Source of the DNA: UA16 sp002292325
GTDB taxonomy: Bacteria; Bacteroidota; Bacteroidia; Flavobacteriales_D; Sanyastnellaceae
NCBI GenBank assembly: GCA_943788645.1
Contig: CALSRC010000012.1
Span: forward strand, 124,001 to 188,000
Reading direction: 5' to 3'
Length of the DNA: 64,000 nt
Shown here: positions 1 to 8,315 of the stretch, one piece after another
Layout: each line of letters opens with the position of its first letter
How positions within the stretch are numbered: position 1 is the stretch's first letter
Notes under the pieces: model-generated
Told to the model about the DNA's origin: nothing
The model's database searches: none
The model's input: only the letters and a program-made list of their open reading frames with translations
Position numbers and translations under genes: made by a program

Positions 1-1
1 C

Positions 2-274
2 AAATTGGCAGGTAGCGAGTTGGTAGTCAGTGCAGAAGATTTGGATTTTGCGAACGAAGCGAACGAACGATTGAATTGCAGCTATACAGGAGAGGACATG
101 GAAATTGGGTTCAACAGTCGCTTCTTGATGGACATGTTGAACAACCTATCCAGTGCAGAGGTGTCTTTGGAAATGTCTGCACCCAATCGCGCTGGCATCA
201 TCAAGCCGACAGAAGCAGAAGATCAAGGGGAGGACGTCTTGATGCTTGTTATGCCGGTCATGCTCAATGCCTGA
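2..274 (+). CDS. dnaN: DNA polymerase III subunit beta, C-terminal end (partial)
   Basis: The window opens inside this gene, so only the last ~90 codons are present. It encodes the sliding clamp that tethers DNA polymerase III to DNA. The visible part is the third clamp domain: it includes GEDMEIGFNSRFLMDML, the usual 'IGFN.rFL.D.L' segment, and ends in VLMLVMPVMLNA, the family's typical C-terminus (LMPVMLN) that forms part of the partner-binding pocket. Reading frame 2 is open from the first base to a TGA at 272-274. No start is assignable because it lies upstream of the window. The next gene is convergent (rhomboid, ending at 309), with 34 bases between them. Identification is from the tail alone but the signature is distinctive. 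Confidence 0.9.
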   Translation, partial: KLAGSELVVSAEDLDFANEANERLNCSYTGEDMEIGFNSRFLMDMLNNLSSAEVSLEMSAPNRAGIIKPTEAEDQGEDVLMLVMPVMLNA

Positions 275-308
275 GCGGCTCGAATTGACGGAAACTAGCG
301 GCCATGGC

Positions 309-1151
309 TTATTTGAGGGGGCGATCGGAAGAACGGTCGGTTTTTCTCGATTTTGGAAGTAGAGTGTAAGCGACCGAGGTGGGTCCATCGTCCGTGGCGT
401 GAGTCGACGCTTCACCCGCACGTTGTTCAATGACATCAGGGTGATTGGGGTGCGCTGCGGCCCACCATTCTGGCAACGGTTCGTTGGGCTCGGGTTCTGG
501 TAGGCTTAAATCCGGTAATGGACCTTTGTTTCGAGCGAACCAAGCCAAGAGTACTCCCGTTGCGGCTCCAGCTATATGACCCTCCCACGATATGTGTTCA
601 TCAATCGGCAGCATCCACCAAACCATGCCGCCGTATAAAAATGCTACCACCAAGCTCACGCGAAGAAGGAGTTGAGATTTCCGAAAGACGCCGGAGGAGA
701 AGAGGAAAGCTGCGAGACCATAATTGACTCCACTGGCTCCAATGTGATTTCCCCCTTGTGCAAATACCCAAAGTCCAATACCAGAAATCAAGAACAGCGC
801 GGTCCATATTCGAAGGGCAATGGAACGGTAGAAGTAAAAGAGAAGTGAGTTGAGCGTGAAAAAAGTGGCTGTATTGTTCCAGAGGTGATCCATGTCTCCG
901 TGTAAAAAGGGATATGTGAAGACGCCCCAAACATGATCCCATTCCCTCGGATGATTTCCCCAACTTCTCCAACCCAAGGCATAAACTTCATTTATTCCGT
1001 AAACTCCCCAAATGAGCACCAAAAAAAGCCCCGTGGTCCAAAGCGCATAAAAGAGGCGATTCTTATCCAAAACAGCCGGATTCCAGCGAGGCTGGAGCAT
1101 GGAATGGGCACGGCGCATGGACGAAAGATAAGGGGAATGCAGTCGATGCAT
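309..1151 (-). CDS. Rhomboid-family intramembrane serine protease
   Basis: Rhomboids cut transmembrane substrates within the membrane using a Ser-His dyad. Here the Ser lies in GASG (S140) and the His in SWEGHIAGAATG (H192). The conserved HGDMDHLWNN loop is at 84-93, and hydrophobic helices run from about residue 33 to 205. The last ~75 residues are soluble, proline-rich and poorly conserved. The encoded length is 280 aa. The start is uncertain: Met1, Met12 and Met18 are all possible, and Met18 would best match the usual short N-terminus before the first membrane helix. The gene diverges from the SirB1-like gene at 1259 across 107 bases. Substrate unknown. Confidence 0.88.
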   Translation of the reverse strand: MHRLHSPYLSSMRRAHSMLQPRWNPAVLDKNRLFYALWTTGLFLVLIWGVYGINEVYALGWRSWGNHPREWDHVWGVFTYPFLHGDMDHLWNNTATFFTLNSLLFYFYRSIALRIWTALFLISGIGLWVFAQGGNHIGASGVNYGLAAFLFSSGVFRKSQLLLRVSLVVAFLYGGMVWWMLPIDEHISWEGHIAGAATGVLLAWFARNKGPLPDLSLPEPEPNEPLPEWWAAAHPNHPDVIEQRAGEASTHATDDGPTSVAYTLLPKSRKTDRSSDRPLK

Positions 1152-1258
1152 TCAACAGAGCAAGTTGGAAAAGTGATTTTTAAGATGATTTATCAGCGGT
1201 CTTGGATTTTTAGATTTGGAAACCACACAGCTTCCTGTCTGGAATTAGATAACCTGAG

Positions 1259-2182
1259 ATGAGTATTTCCGAAATTCATGCTTTGTTGGCCTTAATGGAT
1301 GATCCCGATGAAGGGATATATCACCACGTCAGAGACCGGCTTCTTTCCAAGGGTAAGGATGTCCTTCCTTATGTCACTGATGCGGTGAATACCGGACCTG
1401 AGTGCGCACTTTTTCAAGGACGTCTGTCTAGGCTGCAGCAGGGCTTGCAGCAATCGGATATCCGCGAAGAACTTGCGCTGTGGATGGAATCAGGGGGGGA
1501 GGATCTGTGGGAGGGCGTCCAATTGGTGCATCGGTCCATTGACCCCGCTTGGGGCTTAGCGGATTCGAATTTTGCCTTTGAATCATTGAGAAAAGAGGTG
1601 TGGTTGGAGTTGAACGAGGAATTGACCGCACTTGAACAAGTGCGTATTTTGAACCACATCTTCTTCAGCGTTCATCAATTTGAAGGTGAGAGAAGATTGC
1701 CTCATCTCCCAATGGAAGCCCTGCCATCTGGTGTGTTGAAGGATAAGAAGGGCAATCCAATTGGCATGGGGATGCTCTACTTAGCAATCGCTCAAGCATT
1801 GGGTTTGCCCATCCGCGGAATCAATCTGCCGAGTCATTTCATTTTGGCCTACTGCGATAAATCGTTTGTCGGAAATGAAGGGGCTACGAAAGGGCAAGCG
1901 GGAATCTTGTTTTACATAAATCCTTTTAGCCAAGGATCAGTCATTGGACCAGATGATGTCTCGGAGTTTTTGAGCCACATCGATGCTTCGGATTCAGGAC
2001 GGCAATGGCGCCCAGCGCATACCATGGAGGTGGTGCAACGGCTTGTACGAAATGTCGGTTTCGCAATGCGTGAATCGGGGGAGCAGCAACAAGCTGAGCG
2101 ACTCATGGAGGTCTTTGCCCCTTTGCTGTCATCCTTTGAAAATGCGGAGGAACGTTCGGGCGATCAGCCCAATGTCGGTTAA
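1259..2182 (+). CDS. SirB1/transglutaminase-like protein
   Basis: A 307-aa soluble protein of the SirB1 (transglutaminase-like) family. The N-terminal ~60 residues look like HEAT-type helical repeats (DPDEGIYHHVRDRLLSKG). The core from about residue 120 carries LNHIFFSVHQFEG and KKGNPIGMGMLYLAIAQALG, followed by GLPIRGINLPSHFILAY, which is the family's conserved 'G.p..g.nlPGHFil' motif with the His. The usual catalytic Cys of true transglutaminases is not evident here, because GMGMLY occupies the expected region, so enzymatic activity is doubtful. No cellular role is established for bacterial members of this type. The gene starts at an ATG without a clear Shine-Dalgarno. Its 3' end overlaps the convergent sugar-transferase gene by 54 bases. 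Confidence 0.78.
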   Translation: MSISEIHALLALMDDPDEGIYHHVRDRLLSKGKDVLPYVTDAVNTGPECALFQGRLSRLQQGLQQSDIREELALWMESGGEDLWEGVQLVHRSIDPAWGLADSNFAFESLRKEVWLELNEELTALEQVRILNHIFFSVHQFEGERRLPHLPMEALPSGVLKDKKGNPIGMGMLYLAIAQALGLPIRGINLPSHFILAYCDKSFVGNEGATKGQAGILFYINPFSQGSVIGPDDVSEFLSHIDASDSGRQWRPAHTMEVVQRLVRNVGFAMRESGEQQQAERLMEVFAPLLSSFENAEERSGDQPNVG

Positions 2183-2716
2183 GAAAGTAGCGTTTTCGAG
2201 GTATGCCACTTGCAAGGCGACTTTGCGAGGCATAATGATTTCTAAGTAGTGTGTCTCGGGGTCCGCGGCGTCGGCAAGCTCCTCTCCCTCATCAAATCCA
2301 GCAAGACTTCCCGGGTCTGTCAGACCAGGTCGAACATCAAGTGCTCGAAGCATCTCAGCGGTGTAGAGTTCAATGTATTTCGGTACTTCTGGTCTCGGCC
2401 CTACAATGCTCATGTCGCCAATCATTACATTCCAAAGCTGTGGCAATTCATCGAGTTTATAACGACGAAGCACACGACCAACTTTCGTGATTCGACGATC
2501 TCGGTTTCCGAGTGTGACCTCAGGACCCTCATCATCCGCAGTCATGGACCGGAACTTGAAGAGACGAAAGAGTCGACCATGCTTGCCAACCCTGGTTTGT
2601 CCATAGAATGCACCTCCTCGGCTGTCTGACATGACCCAAATGGCAATCGCACCGAGCCATGGACTCAACAGCAACAGCGCCAGCGCACTGAAAAAAATAT
2701 CAAAGGCTCGTTTCAT
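2129..2716 (-). CDS. Polyprenyl-phosphate sugar-1-phosphate transferase (PglC/WcaJ-like short form)
   Basis: A monotopic phosphoglycosyl transferase that moves a sugar-1-phosphate from a UDP-sugar to undecaprenyl phosphate, the first membrane step of glycan assembly. Family features seen: N-terminal KRAFDIFFSALALLLLSPW re-entrant helix, GQTRVGKHGRLFRLFKFRSM, the catalytic Asp-Glu pair in KLDELPQLWNV, and GDMSIVGPRPE. At 195 aa it is the small, catalytic-domain-only form like PglC, without the extra transmembrane region of WbaP. It lies 3 bases downstream of a DegT-type aminotransferase, the same enzyme pairing found in bacillosamine-type diamino-sugar pathways, so the donor may be a UDP-diacetamido sugar; that is inference. 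The tail overlaps the convergent gene by 54 bases. Confidence 0.88.
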   Translation of the reverse strand: MKRAFDIFFSALALLLLSPWLGAIAIWVMSDSRGGAFYGQTRVGKHGRLFRLFKFRSMTADDEGPEVTLGNRDRRITKVGRVLRRYKLDELPQLWNVMIGDMSIVGPRPEVPKYIELYTAEMLRALDVRPGLTDPGSLAGFDEGEELADAADPETHYLEIIMPRKVALQVAYLENATFLTDIGLIARTFLRIFKG

Positions 2717-2719
2717 TGA

Positions 2720-3947
2720 TTACAATTCAGCTTCGATGGCGAGTATGACCTCTGAAATGATCCAATGCACGTCATCGTCGCTTAATTGCAAGTGAATGGG
2801 TAAGCTTAGGGATTCATTGAACAGTCGGGCGGTGTTGGGATACGGATCCATGCTTTCACCCCGGTTCTTGTGTAAACTCAATAGAGGCAATGGGATGAAA
2901 TGAACGTTGGTCGCGATTCCTCGTTCTTTCAATGCAAACATGACCGCATCGCGTTGTTTGGATTGGAAACCGGTAATTCGGAGTTGAAACAAGTGGAACG
3001 AGCTGGTGCGTTCAGGGCTCTCCAATGGAGGTGCTGCGTACCATTCGTGTCCTTTAAACCCTGCATCATAGAGCATTGCCACGTGTCGTCGTCGCTCTAA
3101 TTGCGTGGGGTACTTGCGCAATTGTACACGACCCATTGCTGCTTGAATGTCCGTCATGTTGCATTTAAACCCAGCGTCGGCCACGTCATATTGCCAGCGT
3201 CCTGAAGTCGTTTTTTCGAGTGCATTGCGCGACTGTCCATGAAGGGACATGGACTTGAACCATCTCTGCAATTCGGTCAAGTCAAACTGGGCAGGCAAGT
3301 TAAACGCGAGGGCACCGCCTTCTGCGGTCGTAAGATTTTTGACCGCATGGAAACTGAACCCTGTTATGTCTGCAGGGTTTCCAACGCGCCTTCCCCGGTA
3401 TACGGCCCCAAAAGAGTGAGCTGCATCCGCTAAAAAAAGCGGACGAGCAAGTGCGCGCTGATTTTGTGAAGCCGGCTGAAAAATTCCTCTTTACATGCTC
3501 GCTGCAGAGCCATTCACAGATGCCTTGATAGTCAACGGGCCATCCCCCCAAATCAACGGGCATGACCACTTTCGTGTTTGCCGTAAGCGCTGATTGTAGG
3601 GCTTCCAGGGAAGCGACTCGATCATCGAGTGTGACGTCTACCATGACCGGTATTGCTCCACAATGCAGCACGATGTTGGCGGTTGCCGCATATGTCATTG
3701 CGGGAATTATGACCTCATCACCCGGCCCAACTCCAAACCAGCGAAGTGCCAATTCACAAGCGCTCGTCCAACTGGAGAAGCAACTGGCCATGGGGACTTT
3801 GATAAAGTCAGATATTTCTGCTTCAAAAGCAGCCAATTCCGGACCGGAGGTAATCCAACCTGAGCGCAAAACGCGTTCAACCGCGATGATGGTATCTTCA
3901 TCGATGGGGGGGGGAGCAAACCCAACTGGTTTACGGGAAAGGGGCAT
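2720..3947 (-). pseudogene. DegT/DnrJ/EryC1 (PglE-like) sugar aminotransferase, one frameshift
   Basis: Encodes a PLP-dependent aminotransferase acting on nucleotide keto-sugars, ~409 aa when rejoined. The first half (3947 down to ~3490) has the family start GFAPPPIDEDTIIAVERVL, SGWITSGP and PGDEVIIPAMTYAATAN. The second half (to 2720) has FKCNMTDIQAAMGRVQL and the typical C-terminal domain. The reading frame shifts by +1 near 3490-3492; beyond it the other frame reads ARPLFLADAAHSFGAVYRG and then FSFHAVKNLTTAEGGAL, which holds the PLP lysine. Removing one base of the A run on the coding strand (TTT at 3490-3492 on +) restores one ORF. It may therefore be intact with a base error, or a recent pseudogene. 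It is co-transcribed with the sugar transferase downstream. Confidence 0.85.
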
Positions 3948-3951
3948 GGAT

Positions 3952-3983
3952 GCAAATTAAGCCTACAATCCACGGAGTATCAA
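3952..3983 (-). promoter_or_regulatory. Bacteroidota-type promoter of the aminotransferase/sugar-transferase operon
   Basis: On the minus strand a TTG (3981-3983) is followed after 21 bases by TAATTTGC (3952-3959), matching the Bacteroidota primary-sigma pattern (TTG, 19-21 bases, TAnnTTTG) at most positions. It ends 4 bases before the ATG, so the mRNA would start at or next to the start codon. Confidence 0.5.
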
Positions 3984-4083
3984 GATTTCAAAAAGTTGAT
4001 TTAACCTGAGTTCGTGAAGTGTTGACCCGCATTACAAAGGCGTCATTTATAGCTTTTACGGATTTTTAGGGGCAAATAGTGCG

Positions 4084-4091
4084 TAATTTTA
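4084..4091 (+). promoter_or_regulatory. Possible -7 element for the Crp/Fnr-rhodanese operon
   Basis: TAATTTTA lies 12 bases before the ATG at 4104 and resembles TAnnTTTG. No clear TTG is found at the expected distance upstream, so this is a weak call. Confidence 0.3.
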
Positions 4092-4103
4092 CCATCCAAT
4101 TAA

Positions 4104-4754
4104 ATGAAAATGGAAGCCTTTGAACCTACCAGACTCTTGCCTTTCTTGTCATCTGAAATGGAATTGCAATTGCTCGGATCCTCCGAGAGGATGAGTTTTA
4201 AAAAGAGTTCTGTGCTTTTGAAACCCGGTGAGCATTTTGATCACGTTTTGTTTTTGTTGAAAGGACAGGTTGCTTTGCACCGCACCGCATTATCTGGCCG
4301 ACGATATCTGATGTATCGGTTGAATGGAGCGTGTGGATGCGGACTAAGTATGATCTCTGCTTTGCTGCAGAAATCAGCAACGATTACGGCAACGGTTGAG
4401 GAGGATGCTGATCTGCTCGCAATCCCGACATCCCTATTCATGAGCTTTATCCGAACCAATGAAGCTTGGAGCACGTATGTTATGGGTGTGGTTCATGAGC
4501 AATGGCTTGAGTCATTGGATATGTTTGATCAATTTGCCTTCAATTCGCTCGAGGAGCGCCTGAGTAATTATTTTGAAGATTACAGATCGTCTCTTGGCGA
4601 CATAAAAGACGCGTCCAGAATTAAGAAGTCACACGCTGACATTGCAAGCGATCTAAATGTGAGCAGGGAGGCCGTGAGCCGAATTCTCAAGAAAATGGAA
4701 CGAGAAGGTTTAGTGATATTGGGTCACGGATCAATCGAGATTTTAAAGAATTAA
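4104..4754 (+). CDS. Crp/Fnr-family transcriptional regulator
   Basis: A 216-aa regulator with a cyclic-nucleotide-binding-like beta-roll (about residues 10-125) and a C-terminal winged helix-turn-helix at 176-199 (SHADIASDLNVSREAVSRIL). The sensor region contains ACGCG at 76-80, where relatives often have a 'G..C.lt' motif, but there is no N-terminal four-Cys Fe-S cluster as in Fnr. A canonical cAMP-binding RS pair is not apparent. A rhodanese gene follows after 12 bases, so the two are probably one transcript and the signal may concern sulfur or redox state; that is inference from context. The gene diverges from the glycan genes. Confidence 0.88.
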   Translation: MKMEAFEPTRLLPFLSSEMELQLLGSSERMSFKKSSVLLKPGEHFDHVLFLLKGQVALHRTALSGRRYLMYRLNGACGCGLSMISALLQKSATITATVEEDADLLAIPTSLFMSFIRTNEAWSTYVMGVVHEQWLESLDMFDQFAFNSLEERLSNYFEDYRSSLGDIKDASRIKKSHADIASDLNVSREAVSRILKKMEREGLVILGHGSIEILKN

Positions 4755-4766
4755 AAAATCACGAAG

Positions 4767-5072
4767 ATGTTTTTTGGACCAAAAGTTGATTTGACACCGA
4801 ACGAATTTCGGGAGGCCTTGGAAAAAGAAGGCGGGATTGTGGTGGATTGCCGATCTGCTGATGAATGCGCCAGCGGAATGTACCCCAATGCTGTGCAAGC
4901 GGATTGGTTGAAAGGTGCAATCCAGAGTAAGAGTCAGTCGTGGGATAAACAATTGCCCGTTTATTGTTATTGCCGGTCGGGCGGAAGAAGCGCCGCTTCG
5001 GCAAGTTTTTTGAAAAAAGCGGGTTTCAATAAGGTTTATAACGTCGGTGGATTCAGCCAGTTGAATAGTTGA
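4767..5072 (+). CDS. Single-domain rhodanese-like protein
   Basis: A 101-aa single rhodanese domain, the family's usual length for stand-alone forms. Rhodaneses carry sulfane sulfur on an active-site Cys. Here the loop is CYCRSGGRS with the likely catalytic Cys69, followed by AASASFLKKAGFNKVYNVGG, the conserved C-terminal part. No signal peptide is visible, so the protein is probably cytoplasmic. It lies 12 bases behind the Crp/Fnr gene and is probably co-regulated with it or under its control. The physiological sulfur donor and acceptor cannot be told from sequence. Confidence 0.9.
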   Translation: MFFGPKVDLTPNEFREALEKEGGIVVDCRSADECASGMYPNAVQADWLKGAIQSKSQSWDKQLPVYCYCRSGGRSAASASFLKKAGFNKVYNVGGFSQLNS

Positions 5073-5110
5073 TCCCCCGTTCCTTTGGTTACCGCTTGAT
5101 TCAGTAATAC

Positions 5111-5990
5111 CTACTGAGACATAAACGTATTTCGTCTCTGTTCCGTTGAATCTCGAAAGCTTTTCATCACATCAGGAGAGAGCAGTTGATTGCGCAAGAG
5201 GTAGATTTTTGCAGCACCGATGACAAGCTCTGTTTCGATGAACAATGGGAGCCCGCTGTTCATCGGCTGAGACCAGTACGCGCATATGATCGCCCTCTTT
5301 AAATACTGTTCCATCGATGAGCTTGGGTTGGAATGCCCAACAGCGATGCACAATGAGGGTTTCGGGATCGGTCCAATCCGTCGGTCCCTCAAACGCAATT
5401 GAAGTGGTGTGAATGGATCCATCGAGGATCAAATTCATAGATACCGTATCACCAGGAGCATACGATTCCCACGGCAAGTGTCGGCACCAATGAACGGCAG
5501 TCATCAGGTCCAAAACACGGGTGTCGTTTTGCAGGAGCATGCTCCCGCTTTGCAATTCCATATCCTGACTTGTCCAAGAAACTTGCGCCGTGTTACTTAA
5601 ATCATACCACCGGTCATACCGGTGAGATCCCTCTCTTCCTTTGCGTTGAAAATGACGTGGATTGAAATCACTCTCTGCGACACTCGAGTAGATGCTTTGA
5701 ACGGGATAAAACCAATTCCAATGGTTTTTGGAGGCACCCCAGCCTTCAAAACTCCACATTGTAATTTCTCCATATTGCAATTGGACCGTCGTAAACGAGG
5801 CATCACCCACGGACAAGTAGAAGGGACCCCACTCATAAGTGATCAGGTAGTCCAAACGCTCTCCGTCGTGCGGGGAACTTGATGGATTCAGCTGAGCCAG
5901 AGCTTGGAATGGAATGGCCAAAATTGCCCAACAAAAAACCCCGCTAAAAAGCAGGGTTTCTTTTAAATAAAACGGTCTGATTCGCATCAT
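5111..5990 (-). pseudogene. DUF3108 envelope protein, one frameshift near the 3' end
   Basis: A protein with an N-terminal signal peptide (hydrophobic FSGVFCWAILAIPFQALAQ) and a DUF3108 domain; the family function is unknown. The start is placed at the ATG whose A is shared with the stop of the DUF1573 gene (TGATG at 5988-5992), giving translational coupling. The frame breaks at about 5252-5254: reading through gives a non-family tail, while the +1 frame continues with GLPLFIETELVIGAAKIYLL and ends at 5111, as DUF3108 proteins do. Deleting one G of a GGG run (CCC on +) would give ADEQRLPLFIETEL. Either a base error or a recent inactivation. An intrinsic-terminator-like hairpin lies inside the signal-peptide codons. 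Confidence 0.8.
5933..5959 (-). terminator. Intrinsic-terminator-like hairpin inside the DUF3108 signal-peptide coding region
   Basis: On the minus strand AAACCC-T-GC, loop TTTTTA, GC-G-GGGTTT, then a T tract. The stem is 8 bp with one internal mismatch. It lies ~30 bases after the DUF1573 stop and within the first codons of the downstream gene, so it could reduce transcription of DUF3108 relative to DUF1573. Confidence 0.5.
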
Positions 5991-6511
5991 CAAGCGCCAG
6001 GCTCCACTTCGACAAATGCCGTAATGGTCAAAAACGTTTGAGCGGGATCGGTGTTCCCGTTAATGGTCACTTTCTTCGTTTGCTGATTCTTCTTTCCTTT
6101 CGAATTGAACTTCACTTCGATCTGTCCCTTCCCTCCGGGCTGTATGGGTTCTTTCGGACATTTAGGAACGGTACATCCGCAGGATCCCTTGCAATTGTCA
6201 ATGATCAGCGGCTCGTCACCTATGTTGGTAAATTCAAACATGTGGGTCGCCGATTCGCCTTGCGTCAAAGTGCCAAAATCGTGCTCGTAGCTGAGGAAGG
6301 CAATAGTGGTTGTTGGGCCCGCAGGTGCTGCAGTTGTGGTGCGTGCAGGATCAAAATCATCCTTTTGGCCAGGGCTTGTATTGACGGGAAGTTCACGCGA
6401 GTCTTGTGCATCATTGGCAGGTCGAGATGCGGCTGTTTCGTTGCTTTTCTCCGTGTTGCAGCCAATGGCCAAGAGGGCCAAGAGGGGGACGATCAAAAAT
6501 TTCATATTCAT
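5990..6511 (-). CDS. DUF1573 lipoprotein
   Basis: A 173-aa predicted lipoprotein: MNMKFLIVPLLALLAIGC forms a type II signal peptide with the lipobox Cys in AIGC. After a low-complexity spacer, the DUF1573 domain reads YEHDFGTLTQGESATHMFEF, then TNIGDEPLIIDNCKGSCGCT and the Gly/Lys-rich KFNSKGKKNQQTKKVTING. This Ig-like (ASPM/MSP-type) fold is very common in Bacteroidota; its role is not known. The ATG at 6511 (or the one two codons later) is chosen because the upstream promoter (TAATTTTG at 6532-6539) leaves a 20-base leader; the longer ORF start at 6562 would lie upstream of it. It is followed by the coupled DUF3108 gene. Confidence 0.88.
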   Translation of the reverse strand: MNMKFLIVPLLALLAIGCNTEKSNETAASRPANDAQDSRELPVNTSPGQKDDFDPARTTTAAPAGPTTTIAFLSYEHDFGTLTQGESATHMFEFTNIGDEPLIIDNCKGSCGCTVPKCPKEPIQPGGKGQIEVKFNSKGKKNQQTKKVTINGNTDPAQTFLTITAFVEVEPGA

Positions 6512-6531
6512 ATCTAGAAGTGTTGTTGGTT

Positions 6532-6562
6532 CAAAATTACGATTGAAATGCCCTCGTGTCAA
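6532..6562 (-). promoter_or_regulatory. Bacteroidota promoter for the DUF1573-DUF3108 operon
   Basis: Minus strand TTG (6560-6562), 20 bases, TAATTTTG (6532-6539): a full match to the TTG / TAnnTTTG pattern. The TTG overlaps the stop codon of the upstream S41 protease gene, so the two transcription units abut. Confidence 0.6.
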
Positions 6563-8184
6563 AACGTATCGTGCGCTAAGTTGGAGCGTTCGAACGTACC
6601 GTCTTGCAATACCTCAACTGCTCGTTGCAAGGATTCATTGAGGCCTGAGATGACGCGATAAAAGGTGCTCGGTTCGAGTAAGTTTCGTCCAATCATAGCC
6701 TTCAGTCGCAGGGCTATGGCTTTTTGTGAAGTTTCCCAATCAGTTGGGTTAAATTCCACACCTTCAGCTGTGGTAAATTCCTGAAACTCTTTGAGAAGTG
6801 CAGCGTCCAACTCAAATTGAGCGATGAACGTGTCTTCGTCTGGGTAGGCAGAAACGAGATCATCTCGTAAGCTATCGACAAGATTGAGTGCAAAGCGACT
6901 GTCCAATCCTTTGCGCAAAATTTTGCTGAAATACGCCGAATTCTCAGTGGTGTCGAGTGGAACAAAAACATCAGGCAAAATCCCACCGCCACCATATACC
7001 GTTCGTGATTGAATGCGGGTCGCAAATTTGAGGCTGTCGGGTAATTCAAGACTATCCAGGCTCAATAATTCTCCGGATTCATACCGCTCAAATTTTTCTT
7101 TTCGGTAGGCATCCACTCCATCATCATATGGTTTTTGAATGCAACGACCGGAAGGGGTGTAGTATTTCTGTACAGTCAAGCGCACAGCACTTCCATCCGG
7201 TAAGTTAACAGGTCGCTGAACAAGTCCTTTCCCAAAACTGCGCCTTCCAACGATCAACCCACGGTCCCAGTCTTGTATCGCTCCCGATACGATTTCTGAG
7301 GCAGAGGCGCTGCCTTGGTCGATCAAAACGATAAGCCGTCCTTTTTCAAATCGCCCAGGAATGCGAGCGAATGTGTCATCACGAGAGAACTGACGGCCTT
7401 CTGTATAAACGATGAGCTTGTCTCCCGAGAGGAATTCGTCGGCCATTTGAATCGCAGTACGCAGCATTCCGCCGCCATTGCCTTGCAAGTCAAGCACGAG
7501 GTCTGTCATGCCTTCTCTCTGGAGCTGTGCGAAGGCACCATACATTTCACTCATGGTAGAACGAGAGAATCGATTGACTTTGATGTAACCAATTCCGGGC
7601 GCCACCATAAAGGACGCATCGATCGAAAATATGGGGATTTTATCTCGGATGATTTCAAATTCCAATAATTCAGGCTCGTTCCCACGCTTAATTCCCACGA
7701 CCACTTTGGTTCCTTTTGGACCTTTGAGGAGCCGTTGAACATCTTTGTTGGTGACACCCGTGCCAGCAACGGTTTCACCATCTACCGTGACGATTCGGTC
7801 ACCGGACATGATGCCTAACTTCTCGGATGGTCCTCCAGAAATGGGCGAAACAACCATGATCGTGTCGCGAAAAATGTTGAACTGTATGCCCACTCCCTCG
7901 AAATTTCCATTGAGTGGTTCATCCGCGGCCTGCAGTTCCTCCGCTGGGATGTAAACCGAATGGGGATCCATCTCTTCCAACATATTGACAATTGCCGTTT
8001 CCACGAGGGACTCCATATCCGTGTCTTCCACGTACAGTTGGTCCATGTAATACAAAAGTGTATTGAATTTTTGTCCTTGGACTTCAAATTCTTGAGCCTC
8101 GATCTCGCTCTGTTGACTTAAGGCAGGGCTCGCCATAAAAGCGATTAGCATGCACGCGGTCCCCAATATTCGTGTTTCGATCAT
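6559..8184 (-). CDS. S41-family C-terminal processing protease (CtpA/Prc type)
   Basis: A 541-aa periplasmic protease that degrades or trims proteins from their C-termini. The signal peptide is about residues 1-23 (ending ALSQ). The S41 N-terminal helices contain MDPHSVYIPAEEL, the PDZ domain spans about 95-170 (GVGIQF and SGDRIVTVDG), and the catalytic core has DLVLDLQGNGGGML. The Ser/Lys dyad sits in GSASASE (S294) and FGKG (K319), 25 residues apart as in the plant D1 processing protease. The C-terminal ~170 residues are the extension common in Bacteroidota. The ORF is open to 8358, but the upstream 58 codons have no family resemblance, so the ATG at 8184 before the signal peptide is used. 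Confidence 0.92.
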   Translation of the reverse strand: MIETRILGTACMLIAFMASPALSQQSEIEAQEFEVQGQKFNTLLYYMDQLYVEDTDMESLVETAIVNMLEEMDPHSVYIPAEELQAADEPLNGNFEGVGIQFNIFRDTIMVVSPISGGPSEKLGIMSGDRIVTVDGETVAGTGVTNKDVQRLLKGPKGTKVVVGIKRGNEPELLEFEIIRDKIPIFSIDASFMVAPGIGYIKVNRFSRSTMSEMYGAFAQLQREGMTDLVLDLQGNGGGMLRTAIQMADEFLSGDKLIVYTEGRQFSRDDTFARIPGRFEKGRLIVLIDQGSASASEIVSGAIQDWDRGLIVGRRSFGKGLVQRPVNLPDGSAVRLTVQKYYTPSGRCIQKPYDDGVDAYRKEKFERYESGELLSLDSLELPDSLKFATRIQSRTVYGGGGILPDVFVPLDTTENSAYFSKILRKGLDSRFALNLVDSLRDDLVSAYPDEDTFIAQFELDAALLKEFQEFTTAEGVEFNPTDWETSQKAIALRLKAMIGRNLLEPSTFYRVISGLNESLQRAVEVLQDGTFERSNLAHDTF

Positions 8185-8315
8185 CTTCCTTTCAAATGAG
8201 CCTTCAAGGTACCGAATGGATTTGAACAGCCGGAAATGAAGTTCCCCAATTTTCACCAATCCATTTGGGAGAAACAGCGTAAATTTCGGATTGAACTGCA
8301 AGAAATTATTGGGAT

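Noticed and set aside
1152..1258. tRNA or small RNA in short intergenic gaps
   Set aside because: No cloverleaf or conserved RNA element seen in this or the other gaps, all under 300 bases.
3490..3500. Programmed ribosomal frameshifting in the aminotransferase gene
   Set aside because: No slippery heptamer, stop or pseudoknot at the break; the nearby T7/A7 run lies past the shift, and similar +1 breaks occur in unrelated genes.
3562..3960. Plus-strand ORF of 132 codons opposite the aminotransferase
   Set aside because: The minus strand encodes clear aminotransferase motifs here; the plus reading has no recognisable pattern.
6038..6517. Plus-strand ORF of 159 codons
   Set aside because: Antisense to the DUF1573 lipoprotein, which has a promoter, lipobox and family motifs.
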